Source of the DNA: Porphyromonadaceae bacterium UBA7555
GTDB taxonomy: Bacteria; Bacteroidota; Bacteroidia; Bacteroidales; Muribaculaceae
Reading direction: 5' to 3'
Length of the DNA: 64,000 nucleotides
Assembly: GCA_002478045.1 (NCBI GenBank)
Contig: DLLT01000049.1
Coordinates: 1-64,000, forward strand
In this document: piece after piece, positions 27,418 through 36,875 of the stretch
Numbering within the stretch: the stretch's first letter is position 1
Layout of the letters: every line of letters begins with the position of its first letter
Notes under the pieces: model-generated
The model's database searches: none
What the model was told of the DNA's origin: nothing
Seen by the model: only the letters and a program-made list of their open reading frames with translations
Translations under genes and position numbers: made by a program

Positions 27418-28482
27418 TCATTTCTTAAGCGTCTTAGCGTGGCTGCCAAGTATGAACTCGGTGGCGTTGTCGTCGAGTATACTCTCGAACTTGGCAACGG
27501 CTTCTTCGAGTGAACCTCGGAACTCGCCTCCGGCAGCATTTCTATGACCGCCGCCGCCAAAGTGTCGCGAACAAACAATATCCACGGGAAAATCATCGAT
27601 ACTGCGCATAGACACCTTGATGTACTCTCTCTCTTCGCGCATAAAGGCACTATATACCACACCGGGGATAGCCAGAGGCTTATTGACCAGCCCCTCGGTA
27701 TCGCCTTTGGTGTAATGATATTTATTGAGTTCGTCTCGCGTCAACGTAATCAGTGCGGCATGCGCTTCGGGATATACGCGCATTTTTTGCGATATTGCGT
27801 AGCCGTTGAGACGCATACAATCTTCACTATAAGTATCAAAAAGAGAACGCCACAAGGCATTTTTGTCAACTCCTTTTTCAAGAAGCGTTGCTACTATACG
27901 GTAGTCTTCGGGATGGTTGGCATTATGAGAGAAGTTATTGGTATCCGTCATCATTCCGGCCATAATACAAGTGGCGGCTTCGAGATTCATCAAATCGAAC
28001 CATCCGGCGCGCTTGATTACCGAATACAATAGCGAGCAAGTAGACGATCTCTGCGGCCGTGATATAGCCCAATCAAAATTTGATACATCGGGATCCAAAT
28101 GGTGGTCTATCATCGCGCGACGAGCCTTAGACTCGGTGATATACGGCGCAAGTCTGTCCACTCGAGACATACAATGATAATCTAAGCAGAATATGACATC
28201 AGCATTTTCGAGAGCATTTTTCACCCTTTTAGGCGAACGCGTCAACGGCACAACTGTTCCAAAACCCGGGATAACATTAAGATTCTGATTGGGCTCATCG
28301 GGCGTCACCACTGTCACGTCAAGTTGCTTGGCTTTGAGTATACTCGCCAACGCCAGAGACGATCCTATAGCATCACCATCGGGCGACATATGACACGTAA
28401 CAACGATACGACGCGAGTGATTGACCGCGTCAACGATACCTGATATTGCTCTTAATTGCTCTAAATCAAATGTTTCTGGCAT
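27418..28482 (-). CDS. nrnA: DHH-family oligoribonuclease/pAp phosphatase
   Basis: This 354-residue NrnA-like phosphoesterase degrades short RNA oligonucleotides and dephosphorylates 3',5'-pAp. Motifs in order are HMSPDGDAIGS (motif I), LDYH (II), IDHHLDP (III, the DHH) and the C-terminal DHHA1 loop FGGGGHRNAAGGEF. The length is typical. It has its own TATCTTTG element at 28524-28531 and probably heads the nrnA, DUF4827, glmM run. Confidence 0.92.
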   Translation of the reverse strand: MPETFDLEQLRAISGIVDAVNHSRRIVVTCHMSPDGDAIGSSLALASILKAKQLDVTVVTPDEPNQNLNVIPGFGTVVPLTRSPKRVKNALENADVIFCLDYHCMSRVDRLAPYITESKARRAMIDHHLDPDVSNFDWAISRPQRSSTCSLLYSVIKRAGWFDLMNLEAATCIMAGMMTDTNNFSHNANHPEDYRIVATLLEKGVDKNALWRSLFDTYSEDCMRLNGYAISQKMRVYPEAHAALITLTRDELNKYHYTKGDTEGLVNKPLAIPGVVYSAFMREEREYIKVSMRSIDDFPVDIVCSRHFGGGGHRNAAGGEFRGSLEEAVAKFESILDDNATEFILGSHAKTLKK

Positions 28483-28523
28483 ACATATACATGTGTATCT
28501 GCTTCTTTATCAAATTCATTATG

Positions 28524-28531
28524 CAAAGATA
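28524..28531 (-). promoter_or_regulatory. Bacteroidetes -7 element for nrnA
   Basis: The minus strand reads TATCTTTG 41 bases before the nrnA ATG. The -33 region lacks an obvious TTTG. Confidence 0.6.
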
Positions 28532-28680
28532 ATCATTATAATGGATACACGTGCATCTTCGACTATCGTTTTTGTGATTTTTCACACTGAAAAAAAACTA
28601 TATTTACTAAAGCAGGTCCGGCGTCACTTTGGCCGAATATTGTCAAGAGCACGAGGTTCGATAACGAAAAGCGCGACAAA

Positions 28681-28727
28681 ACGACAGGGCCTCGAATGTT
28701 TCATCTCCGAGGCCCTGTCGTTTTTTT
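28681..28727. terminator. Strong terminator after nqrF
   Basis: A perfect 13-base-pair stem (28682-28694 with 28708-28720, arm CGACAGGGCCTCG, extendable by one A-T pair) with a 13-base loop lies just past the nqrF stop. On the plus strand it is followed by seven T; on the minus strand by TTTTG. It closes the nqr operon and insulates nrnA. Confidence 0.85.
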
Positions 28728-28737
28728 ATTTTTAGTC

Positions 28738-30039
28738 TTATCCAAAATTGTCAAAATGTATGCTCTCGGGATCAACGCCGAGGCTGTCAAGCAGTGATAA
28801 CACAGCCTTGCTCATCGGGCCGGGACCACACATATAGTACTCTATGTCCTCGGGCGCGGGATGGTTTTTGAGATAGGTGTCATACATCACTTGGTGCACA
28901 AAACCGGCTGTATATTTGACTCCGGCGGCATCGGCTGCAGGGTCGGGACGATCCAAAGCAAGGTGGAACTTGAAATTGGAGAAATCTTTCTCGAGTTGCA
29001 GGAAGTCTTCGAGATAGAATACTTCGTTGAGCGCTCGCGCCCCGTAGAAGAAGTTCATAACTCGATCGGTGGTATGCAGAGTGCGCGTCATATACATTAT
29101 TTGGGCACGAAGAGGTGCCATTCCGGCTCCGCCGCCTACCCACATCATCTCGGCCTTGCTGTCGAAGTTGGGGAAGAAGTCGCCGTAAGGTCCACTCATA
29201 ATCACCTTGTCTCCGGGCTTGAGCGTAAAAATATAGGACGAGGCTATGCCTGGCGAAACATTCTGGAAACCGACCTGTGGTTTGGGCTTGAACGGCGGAG
29301 TTGCGATACGTACCGTCAGCATTATACGGTCGCCCTCGGCCGGATAGTTGGCCATGGAATATGCGCGTATGGTGGGGGTGTCGTTGTGGCATTTGAGGCC
29401 GAAGAGCCCGAAGCGTTCCCACGCAGGCAGGTATTCATCGCCTATAAGGTTCTTGTCTATATCCTTGTCATAATCCATACTATATGCCGGGATTTTTATC
29501 TGGGCATACGAGCCGGGGATGAAGTCCATATGTTCGCCCTCGGGAAGTTTGACAATGAATTCCTTGATGAACGTGGCCACATTGCGATTTGAAATGACGG
29601 TACATTCCCATTCCTTGACGCTGAGCACGCTGGCCGGCACCTGTATGGCGAGATCTCCTTTGACTTTTACCTGACATCCCAGACGCCAGCCTTCTTTCTG
29701 CTGTCGGCGACTGAAATGGACGACTTCGGTGGGCAAAATATCTCCCCCACCGGCGGTGACGCGTACACGGCACTGGCCGCAACTACCTTTACCGCCGCAG
29801 GCACTGGGCAGAAAGATGTGTTTGTCAGCAAGTGCGGACAGTAGTGAGGTCCCGCTCTGTACGGTCTCTTTGCGCTCGCCGTTGTTGATATCCACGGTGA
29901 CATTGCCTGTCTTGACCATATATTTTTTAGCAACCAACAGTACTGCCACCAGTATTAGCGTTATCAGTAGGAATACGGCGACCGTGACCAGTACCGTCTG
30001 CATTGTCGGGGATATCACCTGTAATGGTAGTGTGTTCAT
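28738..30039 (-). CDS. nqrF: Na+-NQR subunit F, NADH dehydrogenase module
   Basis: This 433-residue subunit is the electron entry point of Na+-translocating NADH:quinone reductase. One N-terminal membrane helix (about residues 13-37) precedes a plant-type [2Fe-2S] ferredoxin domain with Cys81, Cys87 and Cys90 in CGGKGSCGQC and Cys122 in LGCQV. The reductase part follows with FAD motif RAYSMANYP, GPYGDFF and an NADH-binding end (YYMCGPGPM). It is the last gene of nqrABCDEF and is followed by a strong terminator. Confidence 0.96.
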   Translation of the reverse strand: MNTLPLQVISPTMQTVLVTVAVFLLITLILVAVLLVAKKYMVKTGNVTVDINNGERKETVQSGTSLLSALADKHIFLPSACGGKGSCGQCRVRVTAGGGDILPTEVVHFSRRQQKEGWRLGCQVKVKGDLAIQVPASVLSVKEWECTVISNRNVATFIKEFIVKLPEGEHMDFIPGSYAQIKIPAYSMDYDKDIDKNLIGDEYLPAWERFGLFGLKCHNDTPTIRAYSMANYPAEGDRIMLTVRIATPPFKPKPQVGFQNVSPGIASSYIFTLKPGDKVIMSGPYGDFFPNFDSKAEMMWVGGGAGMAPLRAQIMYMTRTLHTTDRVMNFFYGARALNEVFYLEDFLQLEKDFSNFKFHLALDRPDPAADAAGVKYTAGFVHQVMYDTYLKNHPAPEDIEYYMCGPGPMSKAVLSLLDSLGVDPESIHFDNFG

Positions 30040-30046
30040 TGTTTTA

Positions 30047-30664
30047 TCAAATTTTGATGCCGAGGAAGCTCATAAAGGCCACTCCCATCAAGGCTGTGAT
30101 AATAAATGCGATGCCGACACCACGCAGAGGCGCCGGGATATTGTTGTGATGAGCCAGTCGCTCGCGGATGGCGGCGATACCGCAGATAGCCACGAGCCAG
30201 CCGAGACCCCAGCCGAGACCGGCGCAAAGAGCCATACCGGTGTCCACGTAGTCACGCTGCTCCATAAACAGCGATCCGCCGAGTATGGCGCAATTGACGG
30301 CTATCAGCGGCAGGAAGATACCAAGCGAGTTGTATAGCGCAGGCGTGTATTTTTCAACCGCCATTTCGACAACCTGGGTAATGGAGGCTATCACGGCGAT
30401 GAACATTATAAGCGACAGGAAACTCAGGTCTATATCCGCATACTCGGGGCCGAGCCATGCTAAGGCTCCGGCCTTGAGGACGTATGTCTCAAGCAGGTAG
30501 TTAACCGGCAGTGTGACTGCCAGCATAAAAGTGACGGCGATGCCCAGTCCGAAAGCGGTCTTGACATTTTTGCTCACCACAAGAAAGGAGCACATGCCAA
30601 GAAAATAGGCAAATATCATATTGTCGATAAATATCGACCGTATAAACAGATTGAAATTTTCCAT
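30047..30664 (-). CDS. nqrE: Na+-NQR subunit E
   Basis: A 205-residue membrane subunit with six predicted helices, homologous to NqrD and RnfA. The start MENFNLFIRSIFIDNMIFAYFLGMC and the central GIFLPLIAVNCAILGG are diagnostic; the cysteines in these half-membrane loops hold the intramembrane iron centre shared with NqrD. Seven bases separate it from nqrF. Confidence 0.95.
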   Translation of the reverse strand: MENFNLFIRSIFIDNMIFAYFLGMCSFLVVSKNVKTAFGLGIAVTFMLAVTLPVNYLLETYVLKAGALAWLGPEYADIDLSFLSLIMFIAVIASITQVVEMAVEKYTPALYNSLGIFLPLIAVNCAILGGSLFMEQRDYVDTGMALCAGLGWGLGWLVAICGIAAIRERLAHHNNIPAPLRGVGIAFIITALMGVAFMSFLGIKI

Positions 30665-30690
30665 TGTGTTCTCGGTGTGAGTGTTTTATT

Positions 30691-31314
30691 TCAGGATTCC
30701 TGCAAGTCTTTGTTGCGGCTGCGGTGTATCCAAATGATGACGGCCACCAATATCAATGCCATAGGCGGCAAAATCATCAAGCCGTTGTTTACATACCCGT
30801 GATCGTAGCACCACTGAGGCACCACTTGCACGCCGAAGAGCGTGCCGCTACCGAGCAATTCGCGGAAGAAACCTACCACGGCCAGTATCATGGCATAACC
30901 GATGCCGTTGCCCACGCCGTCAAGGAACGACGGCCACGGCCCGTTTCCCATAGCGAAGGCCTCGAGGCGTCCCATAAGTATGCAATTGGTAATTATAAGC
31001 CCGATAAAAACCGAAAGCTGGCGACTGACATCGTAGTCGTAAGCCAAAAGAAACTGGTTGACTACAATCACCAGCGATGCCACCACCACCAATTGGACTA
31101 TGATGCGGATATTTGTAGGTATTGTATTGCGTATCAGTGATATGATGACATTACTAAATGCAAGTACGACTATCACTGAAAGCCCCATGACTATCGCCGG
31201 TTCGAGCTTGGCGGTCACGGCCAGTGTCGAGCAAATGCCCAACACCTGAACTATCACCGGGTTGTTCTTGGAGAATGGGTTGAAGAATATCGCTTTATAA
31301 TCTGTCTTAGGCAT
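30691..31314 (-). CDS. nqrD: Na+-NQR subunit D
   Basis: A 207-residue membrane subunit paralogous to NqrE (and RnfE). It shows six hydrophobic segments and the paired motifs VQVLGICSTLAVT and GLIITNCILMGR, whose cysteines contribute to the intramembrane iron centre. It lies between nqrC (8 bases) and nqrE (26 bases). Confidence 0.95.
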   Translation of the reverse strand: MPKTDYKAIFFNPFSKNNPVIVQVLGICSTLAVTAKLEPAIVMGLSVIVVLAFSNVIISLIRNTIPTNIRIIVQLVVVASLVIVVNQFLLAYDYDVSRQLSVFIGLIITNCILMGRLEAFAMGNGPWPSFLDGVGNGIGYAMILAVVGFFRELLGSGTLFGVQVVPQWCYDHGYVNNGLMILPPMALILVAVIIWIHRSRNKDLQES

Positions 31315-31322
31315 AGCTTCTA

Positions 31323-32030
31323 TTATTTGTCACGTAGCGATTCTAAGTAAACTTTGTATGGGCGAAGGCAGTCGTCAAGCATTGCCGAGACGCCCTTACT
31401 GGTGATGGTACCGCCCGAGACGGCGTCCACATAATCGGCTCCGCCGGTCGGCTTGCGGCCTTTTTTCAGCACCTGTATGGGGGCAAAATTCGTCCCGTGG
31501 AACAATTGTTTGCCCTCAAACTGCGCCGAGAACCACGGCTCTTGTATCTCCGCGCCGAGCCCCGGAGTCTCGCTTTGATGGCTGAAGTACGCCCCATATA
31601 CCGTCGAGCCGTCGGCATCGAGCGCTATGTAACCCCAGATAGGTCCCCAAAGCCCGGCACCATACGCCGGAATAATGTATTTGACTTCTCCGCCAGTGAG
31701 AGTACATTCGTATATAGGTAGCCGGCGTTGGGCGGCATCTGCGATTTTGGTCTGCGCTGATACGTCCACGCCGAAAGCATCCGTGCCGATGATTTCGCCC
31801 TGAGTATTGACCACGTGCTGAGCCGTGATGTATCGACCGAAATCCTCTACCACACTATCTTCGTCAGGGGTAATATGCACAGATGCAAGGATCTGCTTCA
31901 TCTTGTCCGCATCGGCGTTGTGCTGCTGCATCGGCTTAAGTGTCATAGCGGCCCAGGCCAGGATGGCACCTACGGCCACAACGATACAACTGATATATAC
32001 GACCGTGTATGTATTACTGTTCTTGTTCAT
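31323..32030 (-). CDS. nqrC: Na+-NQR subunit C, covalent flavoprotein
   Basis: A 235-residue subunit with one N-terminal helix (about residues 9-30) and a periplasmic FMN-binding domain. The flavinylation site reads DAVSGGTITS, with Thr208 the expected FMN carrier attached by ApbE; no apbE gene is in this window. The first codon overlaps the nqrB stop as ATGA, implying coupled translation. Confidence 0.95.
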   Translation of the reverse strand: MNKNSNTYTVVYISCIVVAVGAILAWAAMTLKPMQQHNADADKMKQILASVHITPDEDSVVEDFGRYITAQHVVNTQGEIIGTDAFGVDVSAQTKIADAAQRRLPIYECTLTGGEVKYIIPAYGAGLWGPIWGYIALDADGSTVYGAYFSHQSETPGLGAEIQEPWFSAQFEGKQLFHGTNFAPIQVLKKGRKPTGGADYVDAVSGGTITSKGVSAMLDDCLRPYKVYLESLRDK

Positions 32031-33247
32031 TGCCTTGTTGTGTTTTGTTTAATGGAGCGACGGCGACGACGACGGATATTGGCCTGTACTACAAAGTAGT
32101 CTATCAGCGGAGCAAATGCGTTCATCAGCAGTACTGCAAGCATCGCACCCTCCGGATAACCGGTATTATATGTACGTATCAACACCGCAATCACGCCTAT
32201 AAGAAATCCGTAGACATACTGGCCTTTGCGCGTGCGTGCCGCTGTCACCGGGTCGGTGGCCATAAATACAGCCGCAAATGCAAAGCCGCCGAAGAACAAC
32301 TGATCCACCGGTGACAGATAGGACGCCGGGTACGTCGGAGTGGCGCACACATTGGCAAGCCAGCCCATAGCCAAACCGCCTATTACGACACTAAGCATTA
32401 TGCGCCACGAGGCCACACGCGTCAGCAGCAGCACCGCAGCACCTATAAGGATGCACAGCACCGAGGTCTCACCGAAGCTTCCGGGAATCAAGCCGAGGAA
32501 GGCATCCCATGCGGATATGGGAGTGCCGTCTATGCCTTGAAGGACAAAGTTGCCGTCGGTAGCCGAGGCAACCTGACCAAGAGGCGTGGCACAACTGAAA
32601 CCATCGGCAAGTGTATCACCCACGCCGAGCATCGAACCTTGCGATACAAAGACCTTATCGCCGGACATCTGTCCCGGATAGGCAAAGAATAGGAAGGCTC
32701 GTGCGACCAAAGCCACATTGAAGATATTGTATCCCGTACCACCAAAGACTTCTTTGGCAAAAATCACGGCAAAGGCTGTGGCCACTGCCACCATCCATAC
32801 GGGCGTACCTATGGGCAAAATCAACGGAATCATCAGACCCGTCACAAGAAATCCTTCTTGAATTTCCTCGCCCCTCCATTGAGCAAAGGCAAATTCGATG
32901 CCCAGACCTACGGCGTAAGTCACAACCACGCAGGGGAGTATGGCCAGGAAACCGTAGAGCATCAGATCCCAAAACGGAAATGTCTTCGCTCCGGCAGCCA
33001 GCCAATGCTGATAGCCGGTATTGTACATTCCAAAAAAGAAGCACGGCAGCAATGCAACAATCACTATCGTCATTATACGCTTGCTGTCAAGGGCATCGTG
33101 TATCTGCGCACCCCGCGCAGCCGCTGTTTGGCGCGGCGTAAACAAGAAGGTGTCCATACCCTCATATACCGAACGGAAAGCGTGCAGACGCCCACCCTCC
33201 TCAAAGGACGGGCGAATACGTTCCATAAATCTTTTCAGTGCTTTCAT
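32027..33247 (-). CDS. nqrB: Na+-NQR subunit B
   Basis: This 406-residue polytopic subunit carries covalent FMN and riboflavin and is thought to form the main sodium path. The N-terminal region (PRQTAAARGAQIHDALDSKR) and the helices that follow match the family. The FMN-threonine motif reads DGFSCATPL (Asp215 to Leu223, carrier Thr221); the residue two before Thr is preceded by Cys219 where Gly is usual. It overlaps nqrC by four bases and follows nqrA by 36. Confidence 0.95.
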   Translation of the reverse strand: MKALKRFMERIRPSFEEGGRLHAFRSVYEGMDTFLFTPRQTAAARGAQIHDALDSKRIMTIVIVALLPCFFFGMYNTGYQHWLAAGAKTFPFWDLMLYGFLAILPCVVVTYAVGLGIEFAFAQWRGEEIQEGFLVTGLMIPLILPIGTPVWMVAVATAFAVIFAKEVFGGTGYNIFNVALVARAFLFFAYPGQMSGDKVFVSQGSMLGVGDTLADGFSCATPLGQVASATDGNFVLQGIDGTPISAWDAFLGLIPGSFGETSVLCILIGAAVLLLTRVASWRIMLSVVIGGLAMGWLANVCATPTYPASYLSPVDQLFFGGFAFAAVFMATDPVTAARTRKGQYVYGFLIGVIAVLIRTYNTGYPEGAMLAVLLMNAFAPLIDYFVVQANIRRRRRRSIKQNTTRQ

Positions 33248-33283
33248 TATTATATAGTGTCAGCTGTTTCTATAATCTGTTCA

Positions 33284-34618
33284 TCACACCTCGCGACGCA
33301 TATAGTCGAGACCGTCACGCACTATCTGTTGCAACGGCTCCTTGGATGAGTCCAGACATTCGGCCAAAGCGAAGTCTTCGGGTGCCACTTCGTATATACC
33401 GAGATTTTCCATAGCATCAATGTCACGAGCATTTATGGCCTTGATCAGATACTCACCCAGAATATCCATAGGCAGTACACGGTCTATCTCTCCGGACATA
33501 ATCATAGCGCGACGTCCGCCGAGGATGCGTGCATCCGGATCGAAAAGACGGCGTCCGCACAGACGTCCGGGGAAGGACGTGCTGACGCTCATCTTGCGCG
33601 GCGACAGCGATGCCCAGCCCATAAATTCGTCCACATCATCCCCCTCGGGAATGACGGTAATCTGGCGGTAAGGATAATGCAGGTAGTCGTCAATGGCATC
33701 CGTCTTGACACCCGTCAGGACATTGCCACTGATGACACGCTGGTGATGGTCAGTCTCAGCAAGACGTCCTTCTAAGATAGGAGCAACAGCTGCTCCTACG
33801 ATGGTATGCAGCATCTGCGGTTGTCTAACCTCGGCTCCGGCCAGTGCTATGACAGTGGTGAAATCAACCTTGCCAGTACGGTAAAGTGTACCTATGCGAC
33901 GCAACGTGTCAGCCGAAAGTGTCCAAACGGTTTCGCCCTTGTTTATCGGTGCGATATTTGCTACCAGAACGCCGCAAAGTCCGGCGGGGTGAGGCCCTTG
34001 TACGTCCACCATCACGGCTCCGGCAATATCATTGAGCGTTCCGGCACGGCGTCCTATATATATATGTCCATCGGTGAGATGTGACAGCACCTCCACGGCA
34101 GTGGCCATATCTGCTAAATCTGATTGGCTATAAAGACGCTGAGGCTCCAATGGTGCGGAGTCTACAGCCGTGACAAAGATATCGCGGGCGCGTACTTGCG
34201 GCGAAGGCACTATATCATAGGGACGTTGACGCATCCATGCCCATAAACCGCTACGACACAGCGTAGAAATTATGTCGGTCGATTGGCGCGACAAGACATC
34301 GAAAGTCTCTGATGCGGAAGCATCGTCTGCATCCACGATGACACGCTCAATCTTGCGTCGGGCGCCGCGCTCGACATCCCGAACCACTCCGGAAATCGGA
34401 GACACCAGCACCACCTGCGGATTGTACTTATCATATAATAGCGGAGAGCCGGCCTTGACAACATCCCCGGCATTGACCGAAGCCTTAGGCACAAAGCCGG
34501 GAAAGTCATCCGGAATTATAGCGACTGAATGCACGCCGAGAGCTTCGGTTACCATAGCCGCATCGACAACGGCTCCGACCAGTCGCAGGTCTATTCCTCG
34601 TTTGATTTTTAATTCCAT
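33284..34618 (-). CDS. nqrA: Na+-NQR subunit A
   Basis: A soluble 444-residue subunit that caps the complex on the cytoplasmic side. The start MELKIKRGIDL, the lipoyl-like PKASVNAGDVVKAGSPLLYDK and the VVLVSPISGVVRDVERG repeat are characteristic. The frame also contains an upstream GTG at 34624 (two codons earlier), but the ATG at 34618 is preferred. It heads the nqrABCDEF operon, with a TACTTTTG promoter element about 110 bases upstream. Confidence 0.95.
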   Translation of the reverse strand: MELKIKRGIDLRLVGAVVDAAMVTEALGVHSVAIIPDDFPGFVPKASVNAGDVVKAGSPLLYDKYNPQVVLVSPISGVVRDVERGARRKIERVIVDADDASASETFDVLSRQSTDIISTLCRSGLWAWMRQRPYDIVPSPQVRARDIFVTAVDSAPLEPQRLYSQSDLADMATAVEVLSHLTDGHIYIGRRAGTLNDIAGAVMVDVQGPHPAGLCGVLVANIAPINKGETVWTLSADTLRRIGTLYRTGKVDFTTVIALAGAEVRQPQMLHTIVGAAVAPILEGRLAETDHHQRVISGNVLTGVKTDAIDDYLHYPYRQITVIPEGDDVDEFMGWASLSPRKMSVSTSFPGRLCGRRLFDPDARILGGRRAMIMSGEIDRVLPMDILGEYLIKAINARDIDAMENLGIYEVAPEDFALAECLDSSKEPLQQIVRDGLDYMRREV

Positions 34619-34726
34619 TTTCACAAATTACTTTAAGGACAAGCCTTGAATTGTAGACCAGGTTTTGATAAGGCGGCAAGCAAGGATGTGTGCGCGTAGA
34701 AAAAAATGCCGCCACAAAAACGCAGA

Positions 34727-34734
34727 CAAAAGTA
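34727..34734 (-). promoter_or_regulatory. Bacteroidetes -7 element for nqr operon
   Basis: The minus strand reads TACTTTTG, an exact TAnnTTTG match, 108 bases before the nqrA ATG. A -33 box is not evident. Confidence 0.55.
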
Positions 34735-34902
34735 CACCATTTATTTGGTTTATTAAACATTTTTTCAGAATTGGCACGTTAAAAAATCCTATGGAAGCAT
34801 TTTACACACTGCAAAGCAGCATTTGCCCATTTCAAAAGGCAATAAAAAAGACCATTTGCCGTTGTACAAATACATAGAATAAAATTTTTCGCCGCAAAAT
34901 GT

Positions 34903-34933
34903 TTTGCCAATCCGAAACAAACAATTAATTTTG
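34903..34933 (+). promoter_or_regulatory. Promoter of exbB-exbD-exbD-tonB
   Basis: TTTG (34903-34906), 19 bases, then TAATTTTG (34926-34933) gives a textbook Bacteroidetes -33/-7 promoter, the best in the window. Transcription should begin near 34939, leaving an untranslated leader of about 190 bases. Confidence 0.78.
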
Positions 34934-34963
34934 CGAGGTTAATATACTTTTCAGATAGGCATA

Positions 34964-34982
34964 GTATGGTACAAAACCATAC
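34964..34982 (+). promoter_or_regulatory. Small hairpin in exbB leader
   Basis: GTATGGT and ACCATAC form a perfect seven-base-pair stem with a five-base loop about 25 bases into the predicted exbB transcript. There is no T-run, so it is not a terminator; it may stabilise the 5' end or be incidental. Confidence 0.35.
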
Positions 34983-35132
34983 CGCCGGAAGTTTAACACA
35001 CACTGTAACACACAAAACAGCAACATCTACAATAGACAATCCAAGGCGGAAAAAACATACATTTCGTCAAAGAACAAACTAAAAATACATCCAACACCAA
35101 AACATTCTAAAAACTTTCATCCAAAAAAAATT

Positions 35133-35981
35133 ATGGAAACTCAAAAGCCCAACGTTGCAGCTCCCGTGAAACCCGCTGCAAAGCCCGCTGCGAAAAAAGA
35201 TTCGCAAAAAGCTAATGTCCCCGGCATCAAGAATGCCTTCTGGGTAATCATCGCCTGCTTCATCGTAGCCGTATGCCTCTTCATCTTCTGGTTCGGCAAC
35301 GAAATGCACTTCGATGAAGACGGACATCCTCTGGATCTCTGGGGTACCGTATTCAAAGGCGGCTTTATCGTGCCTCTGCTGCAGACCCTCTTCCTCACCG
35401 TGATCGTTATCTCCGTAGAACGTGCTATCGCCCTCAGCGCAGCCAAAGGTAAAGGCAGCGTCGACAAATTTGTTGCCAGCGTTAAGAAATGCCTTGCCAA
35501 AAAAGACATCGCCGCTGCAAAAGAGCTCTGCAACAAACAGCAAGGCTCCGTTGCCGCTGTAGTTAACGCCGCTCTGATCAGCTACGAGGAAATGGACAAG
35601 AACACTGAACTCACCAAGGAGCAGAAAGTGCTGACCATCCAGAAAGCCCTCGAAGAAGCTACCGCTCTGGAAATGCCCTCGCTGACCCAGAACCTCCCCA
35701 TCGTTGCAACAATGACAACCCTCGGTACCCTTATCGGTCTTCTCGGTACCGTGCTCGGTATGATCAAGTCCTTCCAGGCTCTTGCTCAGTCCGGTGCTCC
35801 TGACTCTACCGAACTCTCCACCGGTATCTCCGAGGCCCTTATCAACACCGCCTTCGGTATCGCCACCGGTGCATGCGCCGTTATCTCCTACAACTACTTC
35901 ACCAACAAGATCGACAACCTCACCTACGCCATCGACGAAATCGGCTTCTCGATTGTACAAACATTCCAGACCACTCACTAA
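35133..35981 (+). CDS. exbB: ExbB/TolQ/MotA proton-channel protein
   Basis: This 282-residue protein energises TonB using the proton gradient. After a Lys/Ala/Pro-rich cytoplasmic tail (residues 1-30), the first membrane helix is at about 33-53, a second at 75-95, and the core ExbB helices follow GTLIGLLGTVLGMIKSFQ and the final NTAFGIATGACAVISYNYF. The length is larger than the E. coli protein (244), as usual in Bacteroidetes. Codon choice is strongly biased to C-ending codons, pointing to high expression. It begins a four-gene operon with two exbD genes and tonB. Confidence 0.93.
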   Translation: METQKPNVAAPVKPAAKPAAKKDSQKANVPGIKNAFWVIIACFIVAVCLFIFWFGNEMHFDEDGHPLDLWGTVFKGGFIVPLLQTLFLTVIVISVERAIALSAAKGKGSVDKFVASVKKCLAKKDIAAAKELCNKQQGSVAAVVNAALISYEEMDKNTELTKEQKVLTIQKALEEATALEMPSLTQNLPIVATMTTLGTLIGLLGTVLGMIKSFQALAQSGAPDSTELSTGISEALINTAFGIATGACAVISYNYFTNKIDNLTYAIDEIGFSIVQTFQTTH

Positions 35982-36038
35982 TCCCCTGTTTGCTTAACAA
36001 GGCAGTTATAACACTAACACCACTAAAACTAAGTAAAT

Positions 36039-36854
36039 ATGGGAAAAGTAAAAATTAAAAGAAAGAGCACGCTCATCGACATGACCGCGATGAGTGACGT
36101 GACCGTTCTTTTGCTTACTTTCTTCATGTTGACATCTACCTTCTTGCAGAAAGAGCCGACAACGGTATACACCCCGTCGTCAGTATCCGAAGAGAAGGTT
36201 CCCGTAAAGGACTTGGTGACCGTTCTGGTCTCCAGCGAAGACAAATCGGGCAAACTAAAAGACCCGACACAAGTCGAAGGCAAGATCTTCCTCTCCTTCG
36301 CCGGTGACTCCGTCATCCCCAGCGAAACCCTTCGCGGAAAAATCCTGGATTATGCAGTAAGCAAATACAACGACCTTCACCCCAAAAACGCTATCAAGAT
36401 CACCAAAGATCAAAGAGCAGCTTTCATGAAAACCAATATGCTCGGTGTCCCGTTTAAGATACTTCCCGAAGTATTGTCTATGGAGACCTCCAAGCGTGAC
36501 AAATTCATGAGCGACCTCACCAACCCCAATGTCGGTATACCCATCAACGACAACAAGAACAAAAACGGTGCCCTCAACGACTTCCAAATTTGGATGTATG
36601 CGTTGGCCAACGTAGCTCAAGACGGCCGTAACGAAAAAATCAGCCAACTTGATGCCGAAGGTAAAAACGGCGCCGAAGAAGTCCGCGATGCCGACATCCT
36701 CTACAATTCAGTGTTCCAGGGTCGTGCCATATCCCTCAAAGCGGACAAAGACACACCCTTCACGACCATTCACCGCGTTTTCGACAACCTCCAGACCATG
36801 GGCCTTAACAAGTTCACACTTATGACCGCCCTCAAGTCCGAATCTGCCGAATAA
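36039..36854 (+). CDS. exbD: ExbD/TolR-family protein, first copy
   Basis: A 271-residue ExbD-like protein with one N-terminal membrane helix (about residues 22-40, preceded by STLIDMTAMSDVTVLLL, where the conserved channel Asp lies). The periplasmic part is nearly twice as long as in proteobacterial ExbD (about 140 residues), with an inserted, charged section around residues 150-215 (NDNKNKNGALNDFQIW) before the final domain. Paired with a second ExbD it likely forms the heteromeric stator tip of the TonB motor. Confidence 0.88.
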   Translation: MGKVKIKRKSTLIDMTAMSDVTVLLLTFFMLTSTFLQKEPTTVYTPSSVSEEKVPVKDLVTVLVSSEDKSGKLKDPTQVEGKIFLSFAGDSVIPSETLRGKILDYAVSKYNDLHPKNAIKITKDQRAAFMKTNMLGVPFKILPEVLSMETSKRDKFMSDLTNPNVGIPINDNKNKNGALNDFQIWMYALANVAQDGRNEKISQLDAEGKNGAEEVRDADILYNSVFQGRAISLKADKDTPFTTIHRVFDNLQTMGLNKFTLMTALKSESAE

Positions 36855-36875
36855 CCATAAAAGTAAAGAACAACA

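Larger units (their letters stand above)
34619..35132. other. Divergent regulatory region nqrA / exbB
   Basis: These 514 bases separate the nqr operon (minus) and the exb-tonB operon (plus). They hold the promoter element for each direction, a 190-base AT-rich untranslated leader of exbB, and one small perfect hairpin (34964-34982). I found no further gene in it. Confidence 0.65.

Noticed and set aside
35079..35978. Antisense frame of 299 codons opposite exbB
   Set aside because: It arises from the strong C-ending codon bias of exbB; the translation is Gly-rich and matches no family.
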